Counted from the first letter of the stretch, positions 18,922-29,301 are shown. The stretch: 64,000 nt of DNA from Methylacidiphilum kamchatkense Kam1 (GCF_007475525.1 NZ_CP037899.1:558001-622000); one strand, 5' to 3'. A program made the numbers and translations. The notes: a model not told the origin generated them from the sequence alone.

Positions 18922-19179
18922 TTAGCTTTCTTCTTCTTCTAGGTTTTCTTCGATGTACCGAATGACATCTCCTACAGTTTGTAGTTTTTCAGCTTCTTCG
19001 TCCGGCACTTCAACATTGAATTCTTCTTCAAAGGCCATAACCAGTTCAACGGTATCGAGAGAATCTGCTCCCAAATCCTCTATAAATCTGGCTTTGGGAG
19101 TTACCTGTTCGGGATTGACTCCAAGCTGCTCTACAATAATGTTTTTCACTCTTTCTTCGATCGATTTTTTTTCTGCCAT
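18922..19179 (-). CDS. acpP: acyl carrier protein
   Basis: 85-aa acidic carrier protein. The phosphopantetheine attachment Ser is in [19 protein letters not shown] (about residues 38-56). The frame is open further upstream to 19242, but GGAGG lies 5-6 nt before the ATG at 19179, which gives the family start [15 protein letters not shown]; the longer reading would add 21 unlikely residues. It lies between fabG and fabF in the usual order. Confidence 0.96.
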   Translation of the reverse strand: MAEKKSIEERVKNIIVEQLGVNPEQVTPKARFIEDLGADSLDTVELVMAFEEEFNVEVPDEEAEKLQTVGDVIRYIEENLEEEES

Positions 19180-19242
19180 ATTTTCCTCCATAATGAGATT
19201 TATCTCCTTTATGTAAAAATTTTTTCTATCAGCCAATAGCAT

Positions 19243-19983
19243 TTATGCTAATAATCCTCCATCAATAATAAAACTTTGTCCGGTAATATAATCTCCCCCA
19301 GGACCAAGCAAGAAAACTGCTAACTTCGCAACTTCTTCTGCTTTGCCAAATCTTCCTAAAGGAATTTCTTTGAGTATTTTTTCTTTTCTTTCAAGAGAAA
19401 GATGTTGAGTCATGTCGGTTTCTATAAAACCAGGACAGATGGCATTGCAGGTTATGCCTCTAGGTCCCAATTCTTTGGCAACAGTTTTAGTAAGCCCAAT
19501 TAGTCCAGCTTTGGATGCAGCATAATTGGCTTGTCCAGGAATACCTGTCAAGCCAGAAATAGAACTAATATTTATAATTTTGCCATAATTTCTTGAAAGA
19601 AAATGCTTTCCTACAAATTTTATCATAAAAAAAGAGGCCTTTAAATTAGTATCCATAACACTATCCCAATCTGCTTCACTCATGCGTAAAAGCAATCTAT
19701 CCTCTGTCTTCCCTGCATTATTAACCAAGAAATCTATTTGTCCAAATTCTTTCAAAATATCATCAATAGTTTTCTTCAACTGTGAAATTTCCGAAATGTC
19801 AAGAGCATAACCTTTGGTACGAATGCCTAAATTTTGCAACATTTTTTCTGTTTGTTCTACATGTATAGGGTTTTTACTAATAAAAGCAATAGAGGTCCCC
19901 ATATGTGCTAATTCCATGGCAATGGCTTTGCCTATACCTCGGCTAGCCCCGGTAATTAAAGCAACTTTATCTTTAAAGCTCAT
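19243..19983 (-). CDS. fabG: 3-oxoacyl-[acyl-carrier-protein] reductase
   Basis: 246-aa short-chain dehydrogenase. It has the NADPH motif ALITGASRGIGKAIA (about residues 8-22), NNAG in VNNAGKTEDRLLLR, catalytic Ser in INISSISGLTG and the YAASK active-site pair (about 151-155), followed by PGFIETDMT. It reduces 3-ketoacyl-ACP in each elongation cycle. It overlaps the fabD end by 11 bases, which suggests translational coupling. Confidence 0.96.
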   Translation of the reverse strand: MSFKDKVALITGASRGIGKAIAMELAHMGTSIAFISKNPIHVEQTEKMLQNLGIRTKGYALDISEISQLKKTIDDILKEFGQIDFLVNNAGKTEDRLLLRMSEADWDSVMDTNLKASFFMIKFVGKHFLSRNYGKIINISSISGLTGIPGQANYAASKAGLIGLTKTVAKELGPRGITCNAICPGFIETDMTQHLSLERKEKILKEIPLGRFGKAEEVAKLAVFLLGPGGDYITGQSFIIDGGLLA

Positions 19984-20893
19984 TTTTTAATTCATCTATC
20001 GTTTCTACATTCGAAATGGTCAGACACCGGATTGCAGGATCTATCCTTTTTAAAAAACTGCCAAATATTTTTCTAGGTGAAATTTCGATAAAAAGTTCTA
20101 TGTCTAATTTAAGCATAAAATGCAAACTTTCTTCCCAACGGACCGGATTACAAATTTGTTTGCTTAGACTCTGGCGAAGTTCTGCAATTGTTTGAGCAAT
20201 GGAAGCGGTGGCATTGGCTATAACCGGAACGGAAGGAATGTGTAGAGGGAGATTTGTGAGAAGTTCAAAAAATTCCCTTGAGGCTTCTTCCATATACCGG
20301 CTATGAAAGGGGCCAGAGACATCAAGAGGGATGACTTTTTTAATTTTAGCTTCGCGAGCCAGTTTTATGGCCTCTGCGATAGAGCTATGGGATCCACTGA
20401 GCACTTGTTGGTCAGCAGCATTATAATTAGCTACCTGGCATCCTGACAGTTGGGCAATTGATTCAGCCAGTTTCCTAGTAGATCCAATCAAAGCAACCAT
20501 CGTCCCTGGATACTTTTGAGAAGCTTCCTGAATGAGTCGTGCTCTTTCTCCAACAAGTTTCAGTGCCGTTTTATAATCAAAAGCTCCACAAGTTGCATAA
20601 GCTGTTAGTTCGCCCAGGGATAGCCCAGAGGCGCCAACGAGCTCCAGTTTGGGTATTTCTTTACGCAAGATCGTGTAAAGCGCATATCCAAAAACAAAGA
20701 GGGAAGGTTGACAGTGGTAGGTTTTCGTCAACTCAGATTCAGGTCCATAGAAAGAAATAGTGGACAAAGGGAAACCAAGCTGTTTGTCAGCTTCTAAATA
20801 AAGGTCCTGGACAATTGAGTAACGATCAAAAAAATCTTTACCCATTCCTACTTTTTGAGCGCCTTGTCCACAGAAAAGTATTCCTATCCGCAT
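19973..20893 (-). CDS. fabD: malonyl-CoA:ACP transacylase
   Basis: 306-aa acyltransferase that loads malonyl groups on ACP. The N-terminal LFCGQGAQKVGMGKDF is typical, the nucleophile Ser lies in GASGLSLGELTAYA (GLSLG, about residue 92) and the catalytic His in GPFHSRYM (about 200). An Arg in the substrate pocket (ARLIQEAS region) is present. First gene of the fab cluster here; nth lies 64 bases upstream on the same strand. Confidence 0.96.
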   Translation of the reverse strand: MRIGILFCGQGAQKVGMGKDFFDRYSIVQDLYLEADKQLGFPLSTISFYGPESELTKTYHCQPSLFVFGYALYTILRKEIPKLELVGASGLSLGELTAYATCGAFDYKTALKLVGERARLIQEASQKYPGTMVALIGSTRKLAESIAQLSGCQVANYNAADQQVLSGSHSSIAEAIKLAREAKIKKVIPLDVSGPFHSRYMEEASREFFELLTNLPLHIPSVPVIANATASIAQTIAELRQSLSKQICNPVRWEESLHFMLKLDIELFIEISPRKIFGSFLKRIDPAIRCLTISNVETIDELKNEL

Positions 20894-20957
20894 GGTTAGA
20901 TGAAAAAAATAGACGACTCTTATTTTTGGTCAAACCTTATTCGAAATGAAATTGAAA

Positions 20958-21635
20958 TTAATTTTTTACCCCTATTTTTGGACAAAGCTCGTTTAGTTCA
21001 CAATGAGGACAATCTGGATTTCTTGCTTTACATCTTTTTCTACCATGCCAAATTATGAGGTTACTGAATTCAGTCCAACTTTCCTTTGGAATGCAACGCA
21101 TTAAATCTTTTTCAATCTTTTCTGGTTGTTTTTCCTTAGTCAATCCTAATCGAAAACTCACCCGACTTACATGCGTATCGACGACTATGCCCTCATTGAT
21201 TCCAAAGGCGTTCCCTAAAACCACATTAGCCGTTTTCCTCCCGACACCGGGCAAGTTGACCAGTTTTTCCATTTGAGGAGGTACTTCGCCGTTATATTGG
21301 GAAGCAAGAATCTGACAAGCGTTTTTTATATTTTTGGCTTTCGTTTTATAGAATCCCAAACTATGAATGGCATTTTCTAGCTCTTCAATAGGGGCGGCCG
21401 CATAGTCGGCTGCAGTATGGTATTTTTGAAAAAGCTTGGCGGTTACCAAATTGACTTGTTCATCAGTGCAGCGTGCTGAAAGAATCGTCGCAATGAGAAG
21501 TTCTAAAGGATTTCGAAAGAAAAGAGCAGGCTTTGCATTTGGATAAGTCTCTTTTAGTATAGATAGAATCTTTTTTATTCTCTCTGTTTCATTGAATTTC
21601 TCAGCATTGGGAGAAGGGTTAGTTTTTGGGGGCAT
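20958..21635 (-). CDS. nth: endonuclease III
   Basis: 225-aa base-excision repair glycosylase/AP lyase for oxidised pyrimidines. The helix-hairpin-helix LVNLPGVGRKTANVVLG carries the catalytic Lys, the catalytic Asp is in VVDTHVSR, and four Cys spaced C-x6-C-x2-C-x5-C (CKARNPDCPHCELNELC, near the C-terminus) bind the 4Fe-4S cluster. Length is normal. It lies between rimO and fabD. Confidence 0.96.
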   Translation of the reverse strand: MPPKTNPSPNAEKFNETERIKKILSILKETYPNAKPALFFRNPLELLIATILSARCTDEQVNLVTAKLFQKYHTAADYAAAPIEELENAIHSLGFYKTKAKNIKNACQILASQYNGEVPPQMEKLVNLPGVGRKTANVVLGNAFGINEGIVVDTHVSRVSFRLGLTKEKQPEKIEKDLMRCIPKESWTEFSNLIIWHGRKRCKARNPDCPHCELNELCPKIGVKN

Positions 21636-21669
21636 AATCTTTTATTGCATTCATTAAAAATCTCAGGCC

Positions 21670-23007
21670 TCATTGAGCGATCAGGTCATAATCTTTGAAA
21701 TCTACAATATTGACCTCTGCAAATTGACCAGGAAGCAAGCTCAAAGGCACATGTATTAGCGGATCCACTTCGGGAGCATCCCATTGGCTTCTAGCTAAAC
21801 CTGGGCGATCAATCAATACCTTTAATCTCTTTCCGATTATTACCCTATTTTTTTCTCTAACGATCTCTTTTTGTAATTCCATAATTTTTTTTGCGCGTCT
21901 TTTTTTTACTTTTTCGGCAATGTGATCACTCATTTTTTCAGCTTTTGTCCCTTCCTCAGGAGAGTAAGGGAAGACACCAAGCCTGTCAAATTTGAACTCG
22001 CAAATAAAATCACATAGTTTTTGATAATCTTCTTCAGATTCTCCAGGAAAGCCAACTATAAGGGTGGTTCTGATGGCAGCATCCTTTACTTTCTTCCTGA
22101 TTTCGTATAGCAGCTCTCGAAGATAGGCTTCTGATGTTTTGCGTTGCATCCTTCCGAGTACTGGATCAGAAATGTGTTGAATGGGAATATCAATATACTT
22201 TGCTATTTTTTTGGAGGAGCTGAACTTTTCTATGAGTGCTTCCGTCCAATGAGCAGGATGGGTATATAAAAGGCGAATCCAGAAATCACCAGGGATCGCT
22301 TCTAAACCACTTAAAAGATCCACCAATAGAGAAACTTTCTGAGTGGATTGATCGATTCCGTAGAAGGTCGTATCCTGAGAAACCAAGATGATTTCTTTTG
22401 TTCCTCTTTCCACCATGATAGAGGCTTCCTTCAGTACTGAATCGATCGAACGACTCCGGTAGCGACCTCTAATTTTTGGGATGATGCAAAAAGTACATGG
22501 ATGATTACATCCTTCCGCTATCTTTAAATAGCTAAAATGGGGAGGAGTGAGTTTGAGTCTTGGATGATCGAAATCTGGTATGAACTTTGGTGACTGAGAA
22601 AGTGGAATGGAATCAGAAAGGGGAGCGTTGCGATCAATTAACTCTTTTAAATGAGAATCAATATTCGGAATTTCATCAAGCCCAAGGAAAAGGTCAACTT
22701 CAGGAAGCAAAGAAGACAGTTCCTTTCCGTACCGCTGGAAAAGGCAGCCTGTCACCACAATTTTCTGTTTTGTTGCTCCTGTCTCTCTTCGATGGATAGC
22801 GGCTAGAATGGTCTCGATAGATTCTTTTTTTGCCGGCAAAATAAACCCGCAGGTATTAATTAATAGGATATCTGCTCGGTGTGGAGAAGCTGTCAAGGAA
22901 GCTCCAGCATCCAGAAGTTTGCCAAGCATTACTTCTGAATCCACAAGATTTTTAGAGCAGCCCAAGGAGATCATCGCAATGCTTATGCCTGAAAGAGTCG
23001 AGTTCAT
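21670..23007 (-). CDS. rimO: ribosomal protein S12 methylthiotransferase
   Basis: 445-aa radical-SAM enzyme that adds a methylthio group to the conserved Asp of ribosomal protein S12. The N-terminal MTTase domain has cluster cysteines in [23 protein letters not shown] and TGCLFQRYG. The radical-SAM triad is CNHPCTFC (about residues 157-164), and a C-terminal TRAM-like domain binds the substrate. [12 protein letters not shown] separates RimO from the tRNA-modifying MiaB. Genes rodZ-like and nth flank it on the same strand. Confidence 0.95.
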   Translation of the reverse strand: MNSTLSGISIAMISLGCSKNLVDSEVMLGKLLDAGASLTASPHRADILLINTCGFILPAKKESIETILAAIHRRETGATKQKIVVTGCLFQRYGKELSSLLPEVDLFLGLDEIPNIDSHLKELIDRNAPLSDSIPLSQSPKFIPDFDHPRLKLTPPHFSYLKIAEGCNHPCTFCIIPKIRGRYRSRSIDSVLKEASIMVERGTKEIILVSQDTTFYGIDQSTQKVSLLVDLLSGLEAIPGDFWIRLLYTHPAHWTEALIEKFSSSKKIAKYIDIPIQHISDPVLGRMQRKTSEAYLRELLYEIRKKVKDAAIRTTLIVGFPGESEEDYQKLCDFICEFKFDRLGVFPYSPEEGTKAEKMSDHIAEKVKKRRAKKIMELQKEIVREKNRVIIGKRLKVLIDRPGLARSQWDAPEVDPLIHVPLSLLPGQFAEVNIVDFKDYDLIAQ

Positions 23008-23052
23008 GGAAAATCAATGGATCTTTTAAAAGTTTTGTAAAAAAAATTAGCC

Positions 23053-24141
23053 TTATGGAGTGGTTGGAATAATGATGTCTTGGGTTGAATCCCCCGCTGA
23101 AGCAATAGATACGCTTTTCCCATCGAGTATAAATTCAACTTGAGATATATTGGAAGCACGAATTTGGAATCTTGGACCAATAAATTCTTTTCGTTCCCCT
23201 CCGTGCAGAACCCCTGAGAAAACCTGCCTGGGTTTTCCTCCTTCGATGACTTGAATGAAAATCCAAGAATCTTTTCTGGCCTGGACAACTAGTTTATAAT
23301 TTTTTTCTGCAAAAGAAACAGCTGGCTCATCGGCACTTTCCTCCTCATCATCTGCTGCGTCTGGATTTGTCTCTATTGTCCCGTCTTTCCTTCTAGGTTG
23401 ATCTTCTATGTTAGGAATAGGTTCCGGGCTAACGGGCAAGGCTCTCATAATCTTAACATTATCAGTTGAAGAGCCATTTTCTTTGGTAGGTGGAATGGCT
23501 GGAGGAGGAGGAGAAGAAGAAGAAGAGGGAGATTCTCCAATTGGAATAGGATGAATAGGAGTCGCTCTTTTTACAGTTTCATTGTCAACTTTGGAAAGAT
23601 CGATTGGAGTTTCTTGGGTTGGTTGTTCTTTCCTAACAGGTTCAAGGATAGGAGGTTTAAGTTCTGGACTTTTTCGAACCATCTCTTCAGTAGAAGCAAT
23701 TTTGCCTGGACCATGTCGAAAAGAAGTGACTTGATAAATTCTGTATACTCCAATTCCGCACATTAGAAGAAAAAGAAGAAAAGCAAAGAAAAAGGCGATC
23801 CGTTGTGGCGTAAAGAAAGGTTCTTTTTGTAGGGGTGTCTCCACATATTTTACCGGAAGAGTCATTAATAGAGAGGTAGTTTCTTCTTCTTTAGAACCAA
23901 AAATATTATCTAGTTCATTCAAAAGTGGCCTCTCATCCATGCCTAAGGTTTTTGCGTAGATTCTTACGAAGCCACGAACTTGAGCCGAAGCAGGTATTTT
24001 GTCATATTGATCTTGTTCCAAGGCTTCAAGTTGTTCTGGAAGAATTTTTGTTATTTTTGAAACTGTTTGTAACGAAAGGCCTTGGGCCTCGCGAGCGGCT
24101 CGGAGCCTTTGGCCTATTGTTTGTTTCATTCCCTGTTCCAT
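23053..24141 (-). CDS. RodZ-like helix-turn-helix membrane protein
   Basis: About 362 aa. An N-terminal Xre-type HTH (TIGQRLRAAREAQGLSLQTV onward) is followed by one membrane helix (AFFFAFLLFLLMCGIGVYRI), a Pro/Ser-rich linker and a C-terminal DUF4115 beta domain (LVVQARKDSWIFIQVIEGGK region). This is the layout of RodZ, which links MreB to the elongasome. The open frame extends to 24183 and overlaps the ftsK end. AAGGAG placed before the ATG at 24141 supports the shorter start, MEQGMKQTIGQ. It is cotranscribed with ftsK. Confidence 0.85.
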   Translation of the reverse strand: MEQGMKQTIGQRLRAAREAQGLSLQTVSKITKILPEQLEALEQDQYDKIPASAQVRGFVRIYAKTLGMDERPLLNELDNIFGSKEEETTSLLMTLPVKYVETPLQKEPFFTPQRIAFFFAFLLFLLMCGIGVYRIYQVTSFRHGPGKIASTEEMVRKSPELKPPILEPVRKEQPTQETPIDLSKVDNETVKRATPIHPIPIGESPSSSSSPPPPAIPPTKENGSSTDNVKIMRALPVSPEPIPNIEDQPRRKDGTIETNPDAADDEEESADEPAVSFAEKNYKLVVQARKDSWIFIQVIEGGKPRQVFSGVLHGGERKEFIGPRFQIRASNISQVEFILDGKSVSIASAGDSTQDIIIPTTP

Positions 24142-24160
24142 AAATTCTTCTTTCTCCTTA

Positions 24161-26620
24161 CTAAAATTGGGGAATGGGGCCATTTAAATCGACAAGAATT
24201 TCTCTTGGCTTAGCCCCATTTTCCGGACCAACAATTCCTTTTTCTTCTAAAAGGTCCATCACCCAAGCAGCTCTATTATATCCTAGCCGAAGTCTTCTTT
24301 GAAGGAGGGAGGTGCTGGCTCTTTTTTCTTGCCAAATAATTTCAAGACATTTTTGGATTAGTTCTCGATCGCTCTCGGAGATTTCCAATTCTTTGGTTTC
24401 GTTATCGATAGCGTTTTGAACTTGAGGGATAGTCGAAGAAGGATAGAGGCTCTTTATATGTTCGACTACCTCATAGACTTCTTCTTCAGAGACATACGCT
24501 CCTTGACCTCGGATCATTTTAGAAGTGGCTGGAGGCAGAAGTAGGAAATCTCCTTTTCCGATAAGATTCTCAGCTCCGTTTTCATCAAGAATCACTCGAG
24601 AATCAAGAGAACTGGCAACTTGAAAGGCGATCCGCGAGGGTATATTGGCTTTGATGACCCCTGTGATCACTTCTCTTCGTGGAGTTTGGGTGGCAACGAT
24701 AAGATGGATACCAGCGGCTCTAGCTTTTGCAGAAAGTCGTGCTATTGCCACTTCGACTTCAGCAGGGGTCGTCTGCATCAGATCAGCCAGTTCATCAATC
24801 ACGACCACAATCCAGGGAAGTTTTTCTTTTTTTTCTTCTTCTTTAGTAGTCGAAGACATGCGATCCAACTTTGAATTGTAAGCAATGATATTTCTAGTTC
24901 CAGCTTCTGCCAGTAAGCCATAACGCCTTTCCATTTCTTGAATGAGCCACTTTAATCCGTTAAGAACTTTTTTAGAATCAACGATCACTGGCACAATTAA
25001 ATGGGCGATTCCATTATAGGCTTGAAGTTCTACTTGTTTTGGATCGACAAGAATGAGTCGAAGATCGGATGGACCAAACTTGTAAAGTAAACTCAGCAAT
25101 ATCGAATTAAGGCATACCGATTTGCCTGAGCCAGTGGCTCCAGCAATAAGAAGATGAGGCATCTCGAAAAGATCAGCAATAAGAGCTTCTCCATAGACAT
25201 TTTTACCCAGAGCTAAGGGAATCTTTGCTTTGGAATTATTCCAATCTGGACTTTCTAGGATATCTCTTAGAAAAACTGGAATTTTCTTTGCATTGGGTAA
25301 TTCCACTCCCACACTATCTTTCCCTGGGATCGGTGCCAAAATATTGACTCTTTCTGCCCGCATAGAGCGAGCGATGTCTCTTTGAAGGCTTTTGATTCTA
25401 TCAACTCTCACGCCTGCAGCTGGATACAGTTCAAAGCGTGTAACCGTAGGTCCATAAGTGATCGCTCCAGGGCTCACTTCGATACCAAAGCTCGCAAGAG
25501 TTTCAATGAGAAGTTGAGCCTGATTCCGTAGCTCAGATTCTGGTACAGTAACTTTTCCAAGATACGGATTTTGCCGAAGCAGAGAAATTGGGGGAGAGGC
25601 ATAGGTAGAGGACTCAGCAGAGAGTTTTTCTGGTTTCGAGCTCTCCCTGGAAGGGTTTTTGAGGAGAGTAGAAAAAGACTTTTCTTTTGCTTCAAGAGAT
25701 GGGGAGGGAATAAGGGGATCGTTCTTTGAATCGTGCTTAGCGGATTCAAAGGAATTTGAGGATGAGGTGTTTTGGTTTTCTTTCTCTTTTTCTTTGTTAC
25801 CAAATAAATTCATTTTTTTAAAAAGAGAAGGCTTCTGTTGCAGTATGGGATTATTGTCCAAGTCCTTGGAGTTGCCAATTATTCCAGAAATCCCAGAGGT
25901 ATCGTTTTTTTTTCGAAATAGGCTTTCGACAGATAAAGGAGAAGGCGACTGTTTTTTCAAAACTTTTTCTATTTCTTTCTCTTCTTTGCTTAGCTTTTTA
26001 TGCGCGAGTTCTAACTGACCAGATAGTCCTTTTTGCTGCAGAATGGTTTCTTGATGTGCTTCTATTTTTTCTTTCAGATAAACGGCCAGTCTAATCAAAC
26101 TTCTTACCGGCTCTGTTTCATACAAAAGCACAAAGAAAAGGATCAGCAATATAATAAGCAAGACCAAACTTCCTGGTTCGCCTAAGAAGCGAACGAGTAA
26201 GAAGCGCTTAATTATATCCCCAATGAGGCCACCAGGAGTAAAAATTTCCCGATTTTGCTCTGCAATTTTACCAAGCAGCGGTTGCAATTCCAAAAGGGCG
26301 GCAATGGAGGAAAGTAGCAAAAAACTTAATGGGATTTTTTTCCACCAGCAGATTTTAGCATGGATACCTAGGGCTATTCCGGCAGTAATCAAAAGAACTG
26401 GCACAGTGTAAGCCCCAAAACCAAAAAACGTGAAGAGAAAAAAAGCCGTGTAGGCTCCTAATGGACCTACCGCATTGGATGTTGCTGATTTAGGTGGCCA
26501 TTGATTAAAAGCTATATCCGTTGCATGAAAAGAAGCCAAACTTAGGATGAGTAGAATGGCTGCTCCAAAACAAGCAATACTAAAGATTTCAAACAATATA
26601 GAATTGCGTTCCGTAAACAT
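24161..26620 (-). CDS. ftsK: FtsK/SpoIIIE DNA translocase
   Basis: 819-aa protein. Four or five N-terminal membrane helices fall within about residues 10-185; a charged linker follows (about 190-350), then the motor with Walker A AGATGSGKSVCLNSI and Walker B WIVVVIDELADLM. A C-terminal winged-helix gamma domain (ESDRELIQKCLEIIWQEKRA onward) recognises KOPS-like sites. It pumps DNA through the closing septum and activates XerCD at dif. Divergent from the superoxide dismutase gene; first gene of the long minus-strand run. Confidence 0.96.
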   Translation of the reverse strand: MFTERNSILFEIFSIACFGAAILLILSLASFHATDIAFNQWPPKSATSNAVGPLGAYTAFFLFTFFGFGAYTVPVLLITAGIALGIHAKICWWKKIPLSFLLLSSIAALLELQPLLGKIAEQNREIFTPGGLIGDIIKRFLLVRFLGEPGSLVLLIILLILFFVLLYETEPVRSLIRLAVYLKEKIEAHQETILQQKGLSGQLELAHKKLSKEEKEIEKVLKKQSPSPLSVESLFRKKNDTSGISGIIGNSKDLDNNPILQQKPSLFKKMNLFGNKEKEKENQNTSSSNSFESAKHDSKNDPLIPSPSLEAKEKSFSTLLKNPSRESSKPEKLSAESSTYASPPISLLRQNPYLGKVTVPESELRNQAQLLIETLASFGIEVSPGAITYGPTVTRFELYPAAGVRVDRIKSLQRDIARSMRAERVNILAPIPGKDSVGVELPNAKKIPVFLRDILESPDWNNSKAKIPLALGKNVYGEALIADLFEMPHLLIAGATGSGKSVCLNSILLSLLYKFGPSDLRLILVDPKQVELQAYNGIAHLIVPVIVDSKKVLNGLKWLIQEMERRYGLLAEAGTRNIIAYNSKLDRMSSTTKEEEKKEKLPWIVVVIDELADLMQTTPAEVEVAIARLSAKARAAGIHLIVATQTPRREVITGVIKANIPSRIAFQVASSLDSRVILDENGAENLIGKGDFLLLPPATSKMIRGQGAYVSEEEVYEVVEHIKSLYPSSTIPQVQNAIDNETKELEISESDRELIQKCLEIIWQEKRASTSLLQRRLRLGYNRAAWVMDLLEEKGIVGPENGAKPREILVDLNGPIPQF

Positions 26621-26833
26621 AATCTTAGTTTTAAGATCAAGAGGTATCGATGATGCTTAAAACCAACACCATCCTTGTCAGTTTACAATATCAAAAAATA
26701 ATTAAAAAAAAGAATTCATTTTTCTTCTTGTTGAAGAACATTTTTTTTATTAATCAAAAACCTTACTATAAATTCGTTATTATAATTAGTATTCCTTAGG
26801 AGAAAATTCTTCAACTTAAAAAGGAGATTCACA

Positions 26834-27469
26834 ATGGCTTATCAAATACCACCTTTACCTTATGCTTTGGATGCTTTGGAACCTCATATTAATACCATGA
26901 CCATGGATTGTCATTATAATGGACATCATAAAGCTTATGTACAGAACTTGAATAAAGCCTTAGCCGATTATCCTGACCTTCAGAGTAAGAGGCCTGAAGA
27001 ATTACTTATGTCCTTAGATTCTATTCCCCAAAATATAAGAACAGCTGTAAGGAATAATGGAGGGGGCCATGTCAATCACAGTTTTTTTTGGAGAATAATG
27101 GCTCCAAATGCTGGAGGCAAACCTACCGGAAAACTCTACGAAGACATTCTATCTCAGTTTGGGAGCTTCGAAGCTTTTCAGGAAAAATTTGAGGCTGCAG
27201 GTCTTGCTCGGTTTGGAAGTGGTTGGGTATGGTTAGTTGTGAATAAAGAGGGTAAGCTGGAGATCCTCTCTACACCCAATCAAGATAATCCTCTTTCTGA
27301 TGGGAACCAGCCATTTTTTGGCTGTGATGTGTGGGAGCATGCGTATTATCTCAAGTATCAATTCCGGAGAGGGGAGTGGCTCAAAGCATTTTGGAATGTA
27401 GTTAATTGGAAGGCTGTCGAAGAGTTCTATTCGCAGGCATTAGCAAAAAGCCTTTCCTTTTGCCCATAG
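26834..27469 (+). CDS. superoxide dismutase, Fe/Mn family
   Basis: 211-aa enzyme converting superoxide to oxygen and hydrogen peroxide. The metal ligands are in [18 protein letters not shown] (first His), NHSFFW (second His, about residue 79) and [12 protein letters not shown] (Asp and third His, about 170-181). The pattern [13 protein letters not shown] resembles Mn-type rather than Fe-type enzymes, but metal use cannot be settled from sequence. No signal peptide, so cytoplasmic. AAGGAG precedes the ATG by a good distance. The gene is single and divergent from ftsK. Confidence 0.95.
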   Translation: MAYQIPPLPYALDALEPHINTMTMDCHYNGHHKAYVQNLNKALADYPDLQSKRPEELLMSLDSIPQNIRTAVRNNGGGHVNHSFFWRIMAPNAGGKPTGKLYEDILSQFGSFEAFQEKFEAAGLARFGSGWVWLVVNKEGKLEILSTPNQDNPLSDGNQPFFGCDVWEHAYYLKYQFRRGEWLKAFWNVVNWKAVEEFYSQALAKSLSFCP

Positions 27470-27471
27470 GC

Positions 27472-27768
27472 TTAAAATGATTCAGTCTTATCGCTATGTA
27501 CGATAAGATCAGCTAAGAGCCCTAAGCCTCCATAACAAACCGATTCAATCGGTGAGAGATTTCTTGATTGAATGGCATAGGCGCAGGCAAAGATGTGTAA
27601 ATCTTTTGAAGTAGCGAGAAGGGATTTTATCTCTCTGACCCCTTCGTCCAGACAGAAAATATAGATTTGATGTCCCTTATCTTTATAGAAAAAGAGTTTT
27701 TGAAGAAATTCCTCATATTTTTGACTCTGTCTGGAGACAGTAAGAATAAGCGTCAGCGTCGAAGCCAT
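27472..27768 (-). CDS. DsrE-like small protein
   Basis: About 98 aa from the ATG at 27768 (the open frame reaches a TTG at 27894 with an unlikely N-terminus). The pattern LTLILTVSRQSQKYEEFLQK, YIFCLDEGVREI, LHIFACAYAIQSRNL and CYGGLGLLADLI resembles the DsrE/DsrF fold, whose members move sulfur or act as small redox proteins. Cysteines are present in FCLDEG, ACAYA and VCYGGL. The stop is 2 bases from the superoxide dismutase stop; the 8-bp dyad TCTTATCG...CGATAAGA within its last codons might serve as a weak two-way terminator. Assignment moderate. Confidence 0.6.
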   Translation of the reverse strand: MASTLTLILTVSRQSQKYEEFLQKLFFYKDKGHQIYIFCLDEGVREIKSLLATSKDLHIFACAYAIQSRNLSPIESVCYGGLGLLADLIVHSDKTESF

Positions 27769-27942
27769 GAGGGAATGTAAAATAAAAAAGGTGCCATTCC
27801 AATAAGACAAATGGGCAAGTTTTTGTTTTTTGGATTTGAATAGCCATCTAAAAGAGGCTCTAGTTGTACGATGGAAAACAGACGAAAACAACAAAAAAGC
27901 TCAAGGAACGCTTTTTTTAAATTTTTGAAGCATGGAAAAAGA

Positions 27943-28422
27943 ATGATCTGCAATCGGTTTGCGCTTCTTTTTACAGTTGGTTCTTTTCTTTTACTTTTTT
28001 GGCTCAGAGGAGAGGAAAAAGTTGGATCTATTGATTTGGTAGGGAAATTGCCAGAACAGCATCTTTTGGTAGAAGTTGTATGGAAACCAAAAGACCTTGC
28101 TCGAGGGTTGATGTATCGAGAAAGCCTACCTGAAAATCAAGGCATGCTTTTTGTTTTACCGTTTGAACAAAAAGCTGTTTTTTGGATGAAGAATACTCGT
28201 ATACCTTTATCTATAGCGTATATGGATAATAGGGGAAAGATTCTGGAAATCTATTCGATGAAACCTTTTGATCTGACGCCTGTTCCTAGTCAATCCTCAT
28301 TTGTCAAATTCGCATTAGAAGTAAACGAAGGATGGTTTCAAAGACACAAGCTTTTACCGGGTGATCAATTAACTCCGAAGGATACAACTTGGGAGAAACT
28401 GCTTCTTCTTTTGAACAATTAA
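27943..28422 (+). CDS. DUF192 family exported protein
   Basis: About 159 aa. A membrane anchor or signal peptide (FALLFTVGSFLLLFWLRG) precedes a DUF192 domain with the family pattern DLARGLMYRESLPENQGMLF (about residues 52-71), then FWMKNTRIPLSIAYMDNRGK. The domain's function is not established; members are small exported beta proteins. The frame opens at 27871, but the ATG at 27943 has GGA upstream and yields a clean N-terminal signal. It is 10 bases upstream of the PHP gene. Confidence 0.8.
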   Translation: MICNRFALLFTVGSFLLLFWLRGEEKVGSIDLVGKLPEQHLLVEVVWKPKDLARGLMYRESLPENQGMLFVLPFEQKAVFWMKNTRIPLSIAYMDNRGKILEIYSMKPFDLTPVPSQSSFVKFALEVNEGWFQRHKLLPGDQLTPKDTTWEKLLLLLNN

Positions 28423-28432
28423 CTATTTATTT

Positions 28433-29209
28433 ATGAAAATATTTGCTGATTATCATATGCATCCCCAAGGTCATAAATTACAACCCTATACCTTTAAACT
28501 TCTTGATCCTTGGGCAGAATCTTGTCTCCAAAAAGGCATAGTAGATTTTTGTTTTACCGATCATGATAGGTATAGAGAAGGGATTGATTTTAAAATTTTC
28601 TACCAATGGAAACAGAAATTCCCAACTCTTAATGTTCGCTTAGGGATAGAAAGGGACAACGATCCAGTCAGCGGGCATTCAGGCTTGATTTGGGTAAAAG
28701 AAAATTGGGAAAAACTCGATTTTGTTCTTGGATCTGTGCACTTTATAGGTGATTGGCCTTTCGACAGAAATGGTTTTGAAGAAGGTTTTTCGAAGAGACC
28801 TATCGATGATATTTATCGAGATTATGTAAAAAATTTACTGCAATTAATTGATGAAGGTTTTATTGATTCGGTGGCGCATTTGGATTTGATTAAAATTTTT
28901 AATTATAGGCCTAAAGGGAAAATAGTAGATTATTTCAAACCAGTTTTGGAAAAAATCAAAGAAAAAAATCTATGTTTAGAGATTAATACAGCAGGTTGGA
29001 GAAAACCTGTAAAAGAGCAATATCCGGACGAAGAGATTCTTTTTAAGGCTGTGGAAATGAAAATTCCTATTTCTATTGGTTCAGATGCGCATTCATGGGT
29101 AGAAGTAGGAAAGGGGTTCTCGGAACTTTTACCGTTGATGCATAAACTGGGGATTAGAGAATTTGCTGTTTTTCGATCCCATTCTAGACAAATGGTGGCA
29201 GTGAGCTAG
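28433..29209 (+). CDS. PHP-domain phosphoesterase (histidinol-phosphatase-like)
   Basis: 258-aa PHP-fold protein. Metal ligands appear in order: DYHMHPQGH (about residues 4-12), CFTDHDRY (about 40-47), LGIERD, GSVHFIGD (about 97-104), VAHLDLIKIF and SDAHSWVEVG (about 223-232). This is the full set of the HisK/HisJ histidinol-phosphatase family, the eighth step of histidine synthesis, though many relatives act on other phosphoesters. It follows the DUF192 gene by 10 bases and no other his gene is nearby. Confidence 0.82.
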   Translation: MKIFADYHMHPQGHKLQPYTFKLLDPWAESCLQKGIVDFCFTDHDRYREGIDFKIFYQWKQKFPTLNVRLGIERDNDPVSGHSGLIWVKENWEKLDFVLGSVHFIGDWPFDRNGFEEGFSKRPIDDIYRDYVKNLLQLIDEGFIDSVAHLDLIKIFNYRPKGKIVDYFKPVLEKIKEKNLCLEINTAGWRKPVKEQYPDEEILFKAVEMKIPISIGSDAHSWVEVGKGFSELLPLMHKLGIREFAVFRSHSRQMVAVS

Positions 29210-29301
29210 TGGATAAGGCTTTGCTCTCACACCTTGGAAAGATGCATCCCTCTGAGCCTCTATTCAAACAGAGATAAACTAAGTTCTTAGAAAAAGGGAA
29301 C

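Noticed and set aside
26730-26825. 9-bp inverted repeat GTTGAAGAA / TTCTTCAAC around the superoxide dismutase promoter
   Set aside because: The arms are about 76 nt apart, and a 9-bp match is not rare by chance in an AT-rich region of this size.
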